Positions 5,290 through 6,593 of a stretch of DNA of 6,593 nucleotides are shown here, one piece after another. The notes under the pieces are model-generated. The model saw only the letters and a program-made list of their open reading frames with translations. It did no database searches and was not told the origin of the DNA. This stretch comes from Desulfurococcales archaeon (GTDB lineage Archaea; Thermoproteota; Thermoprotei_A; Sulfolobales; Desulfurococcaceae). Positions within the stretch are counted from its first letter, which is position 1, and each line of letters starts with the position of its first letter. The position numbers and the translations under genes are program-made. The stretch lies in contig WAON01000055.1 of assembly GCA_015521265.1 (NCBI GenBank), positions 1 through 6,593 of the forward strand, read 5' to 3'.

Positions 5290-6593
5290 ATGAATAAAAT
5301 AGTATTGCTCGCGGTGCTGGTTTCGGTAATTGTTATCGTTATGTACAATTACTATACTCCCCATCTCCTCGAGTATTACTCACTGCTTAGTGTTGAGGAA
5401 TATACGTATCTCTTAATATTAATACCTCTCACACTCTTCACTCTTTTCAAAATACTAGTTAAACATACCGAGGTTGAAGACAGGTTTTACCCGGAGAAAA
5501 TGCTTGCTGGTATAATCTCCCTTGTACTATCAGCATCCTTCTATTCCTTAACGCTACTGAATCCCCAGTATATACTTCAACTATCGATTATTTCCCTAGC
5601 ACTATTTATTTGGGGACTAATAGTAGTTGTGCTAAGATTTGACCGCTGGTGGATTCCTCTTCTAGTACTTATCTTCCTATTCTCAATGGTTCCATTACCT
5701 ATGGACTACATACAGTCAGCTGCGTACGAGTTAACACCTATAGTTACAAAGTCTGCCGCTGCTATTACTGGTGCAGGCATTGTTGAGACAAGAGTTTATA
5801 CAGCATTGAAAGTTGTTGATAAAGATGGCATTGTGAGGCTTTTCAGGGTTGCACCGGTTTGTAGTGGGATAACTAGCCTACTAAGCATAATAGCCCTCCT
5901 CCCATTAATACTGTATCTCGCAGCGGAATCCGTAGATCCCCCTATAAGAAAGATCATCTATACGATTCTAGCAGCTACGTCATCTGCTATAACTGTTTTT
6001 GCCGGGAATATTCTAAGGTTAGCAATGATCGTATGGATCGCTCGTAGTATGGGTTATCAGGAAGCAATTGGTGCTTTCCATAGTTTTCCATCGCTAATCT
6101 ATGTGTCAATCGCGACAATTGTCGGAATATTGTTCATTAGCAGGCTGAGGCTACCCGGGTTGAAGGCAAAACTAGGATCTATAGTTATTAAGCGGGTGGT
6201 TAAGCCTAGGATGTATATTCCATATAGTAGCATTCTAGCAATACTAGCCCTATTCATAATACTTATAAACGTTTCATCATCCTACGTCTCCCAACCTGTG
6301 CCTACAACGAGTTTTACAAAACTACTATCCAATCCTTCAATCGTGGTTTTCAATGAAACAAATAACGCATTAGTTAAAAGTATTCCTCAGCCAATAATTG
6401 GAGAAGCTCTTGGAGCACTTGATGTAAGAACTATTAATGTGAGATATGGTGATTCGTCTTATACGGGATACTTGGAGTTAGCCGAGAACCCCGGTCGTTT
6501 CCATGGATGGTATGTTTGTCTTACAGCACAGGGGTATAGGATTGAGAAGAGTTGGAGTGAATCCCTACATGGTTTAATCATAAACTATATGAT
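5290..6593 (+). CDS. Archaeosortase/exosortase family protein with EpsI-like C-terminal domain (3' end outside window)
   Basis: 434 codons are visible from ATG; no stop occurs before the window ends. Multiple membrane segments run from residue 3 to about 285, with another at about 310-328. The family's three catalytic residues are present: Cys191 in APVCSGITSLL, Arg243 in AGNILRLAMIVWIA (the N-x-x-R motif) and His264 in FHSFPSLIYV. These integral membrane enzymes cleave a short C-terminal sorting signal (LPxTG-like tripartite tails such as PGF-CTERM in archaea, PEP-CTERM in bacteria) and are thought to pass the protein to a lipid, in a sortase-like transpeptidation. After the last segment an outward-facing region of more than 100 residues includes FHGWYVCLTAQGYRIEKSW (404-422), resembling the Cys- and Gly-Trp-containing core of the EpsI/DUF3485 domain that accompanies or is fused to some exosortases. 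It is divergent from the membrane-protein/DUF4129 operon. The archaeosortase subtype and target signal cannot be told; no protein complete in this window ends in a recognisable sorting tail. Confidence 0.88.
   Translation, partial: MNKIVLLAVLVSVIVIVMYNYYTPHLLEYYSLLSVEEYTYLLILIPLTLFTLFKILVKHTEVEDRFYPEKMLAGIISLVLSASFYSLTLLNPQYILQLSIISLALFIWGLIVVVLRFDRWWIPLLVLIFLFSMVPLPMDYIQSAAYELTPIVTKSAAAITGAGIVETRVYTALKVVDKDGIVRLFRVAPVCSGITSLLSIIALLPLILYLAAESVDPPIRKIIYTILAATSSAITVFAGNILRLAMIVWIARSMGYQEAIGAFHSFPSLIYVSIATIVGILFISRLRLPGLKAKLGSIVIKRVVKPRMYIPYSSILAILALFIILINVSSSYVSQPVPTTSFTKLLSNPSIVVFNETNNALVKSIPQPIIGEALGALDVRTINVRYGDSSYTGYLELAENPGRFHGWYVCLTAQGYRIEKSWSESLHGLIINYM

Noticed and set aside
1..6593. 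tRNA, rRNA, CRISPR, insertion sequence or attachment site
   Set aside because: No cloverleaf-like GTTCGA...TCC region, no regular spaced direct repeats, no transposase motif and no terminal inverted repeats were seen. Coding density leaves no room beyond the 78-base intergenic region.

Overview
The window looks like chromosomal DNA from a hyperthermophilic crenarchaeon, probably of the Desulfurococcales (a Staphylothermus-like genome would fit). This is an inference. It rests on the AT-rich composition, ATA and AGA/AGG-rich codon use, GTG and TTG starts with GAGG/GGGG-type ribosome sites, tight gene packing with overlaps, and the archaeal-style envelope protein families. I see no rRNA, tRNA, CRISPR array, insertion sequence or phage gene. 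No stretch longer than about 80 bases is without a gene.

Layout. (A) Left block, + strand, 3-2846: the C-terminal part of a membrane protein whose topology fits an FtsX/MacB-type ABC permease (cut by the left edge), a 521-residue multi-spanning protein resembling archaeal GT-C glycosyltransferase-like proteins, and a 222-residue ABC ATPase of the LolD/MacB/FtsE type. The three overlap by 8 and 4 bases and are surely one translationally coupled operon. (B) Middle block, - strand, 5211 to 2832: a 209-residue polytopic membrane protein of unknown family, then, after a 4-base gap, a 581-residue signal-peptide-bearing, sequon-rich membrane-anchored protein with a DUF4129-like cytoplasmic tail. Its 3' end overlaps the ABC ATPase gene tail-to-tail by 15 bases. 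(C) Right block, + strand, from 5290 to beyond the window: an archaeosortase/exosortase family protein with a Cys191-Arg243-His264 triad and a C-terminal extracytoplasmic extension resembling the EpsI (DUF3485) domain. It diverges from block B across a 78-base promoter region.

How they may work together. Every gene encodes a membrane or membrane-associated protein, and four of the six proteins have substantial predicted outward-facing portions. The common theme is the cell envelope: moving or extracting lipids, lipoproteins or glycoconjugates (ABC permease and ATPase), a possible lipid-linked glycan step (GT-C-like protein), and cleavage/anchoring of surface proteins at a C-terminal sorting signal (archaeosortase). 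That theme is supported by family resemblance. A shared pathway between the blocks is only inference from proximity. The least described parts are the permease/GT-C/ATPase cassette, the membrane-protein/DUF4129-like pair and the archaeosortase-EpsI-like fusion.
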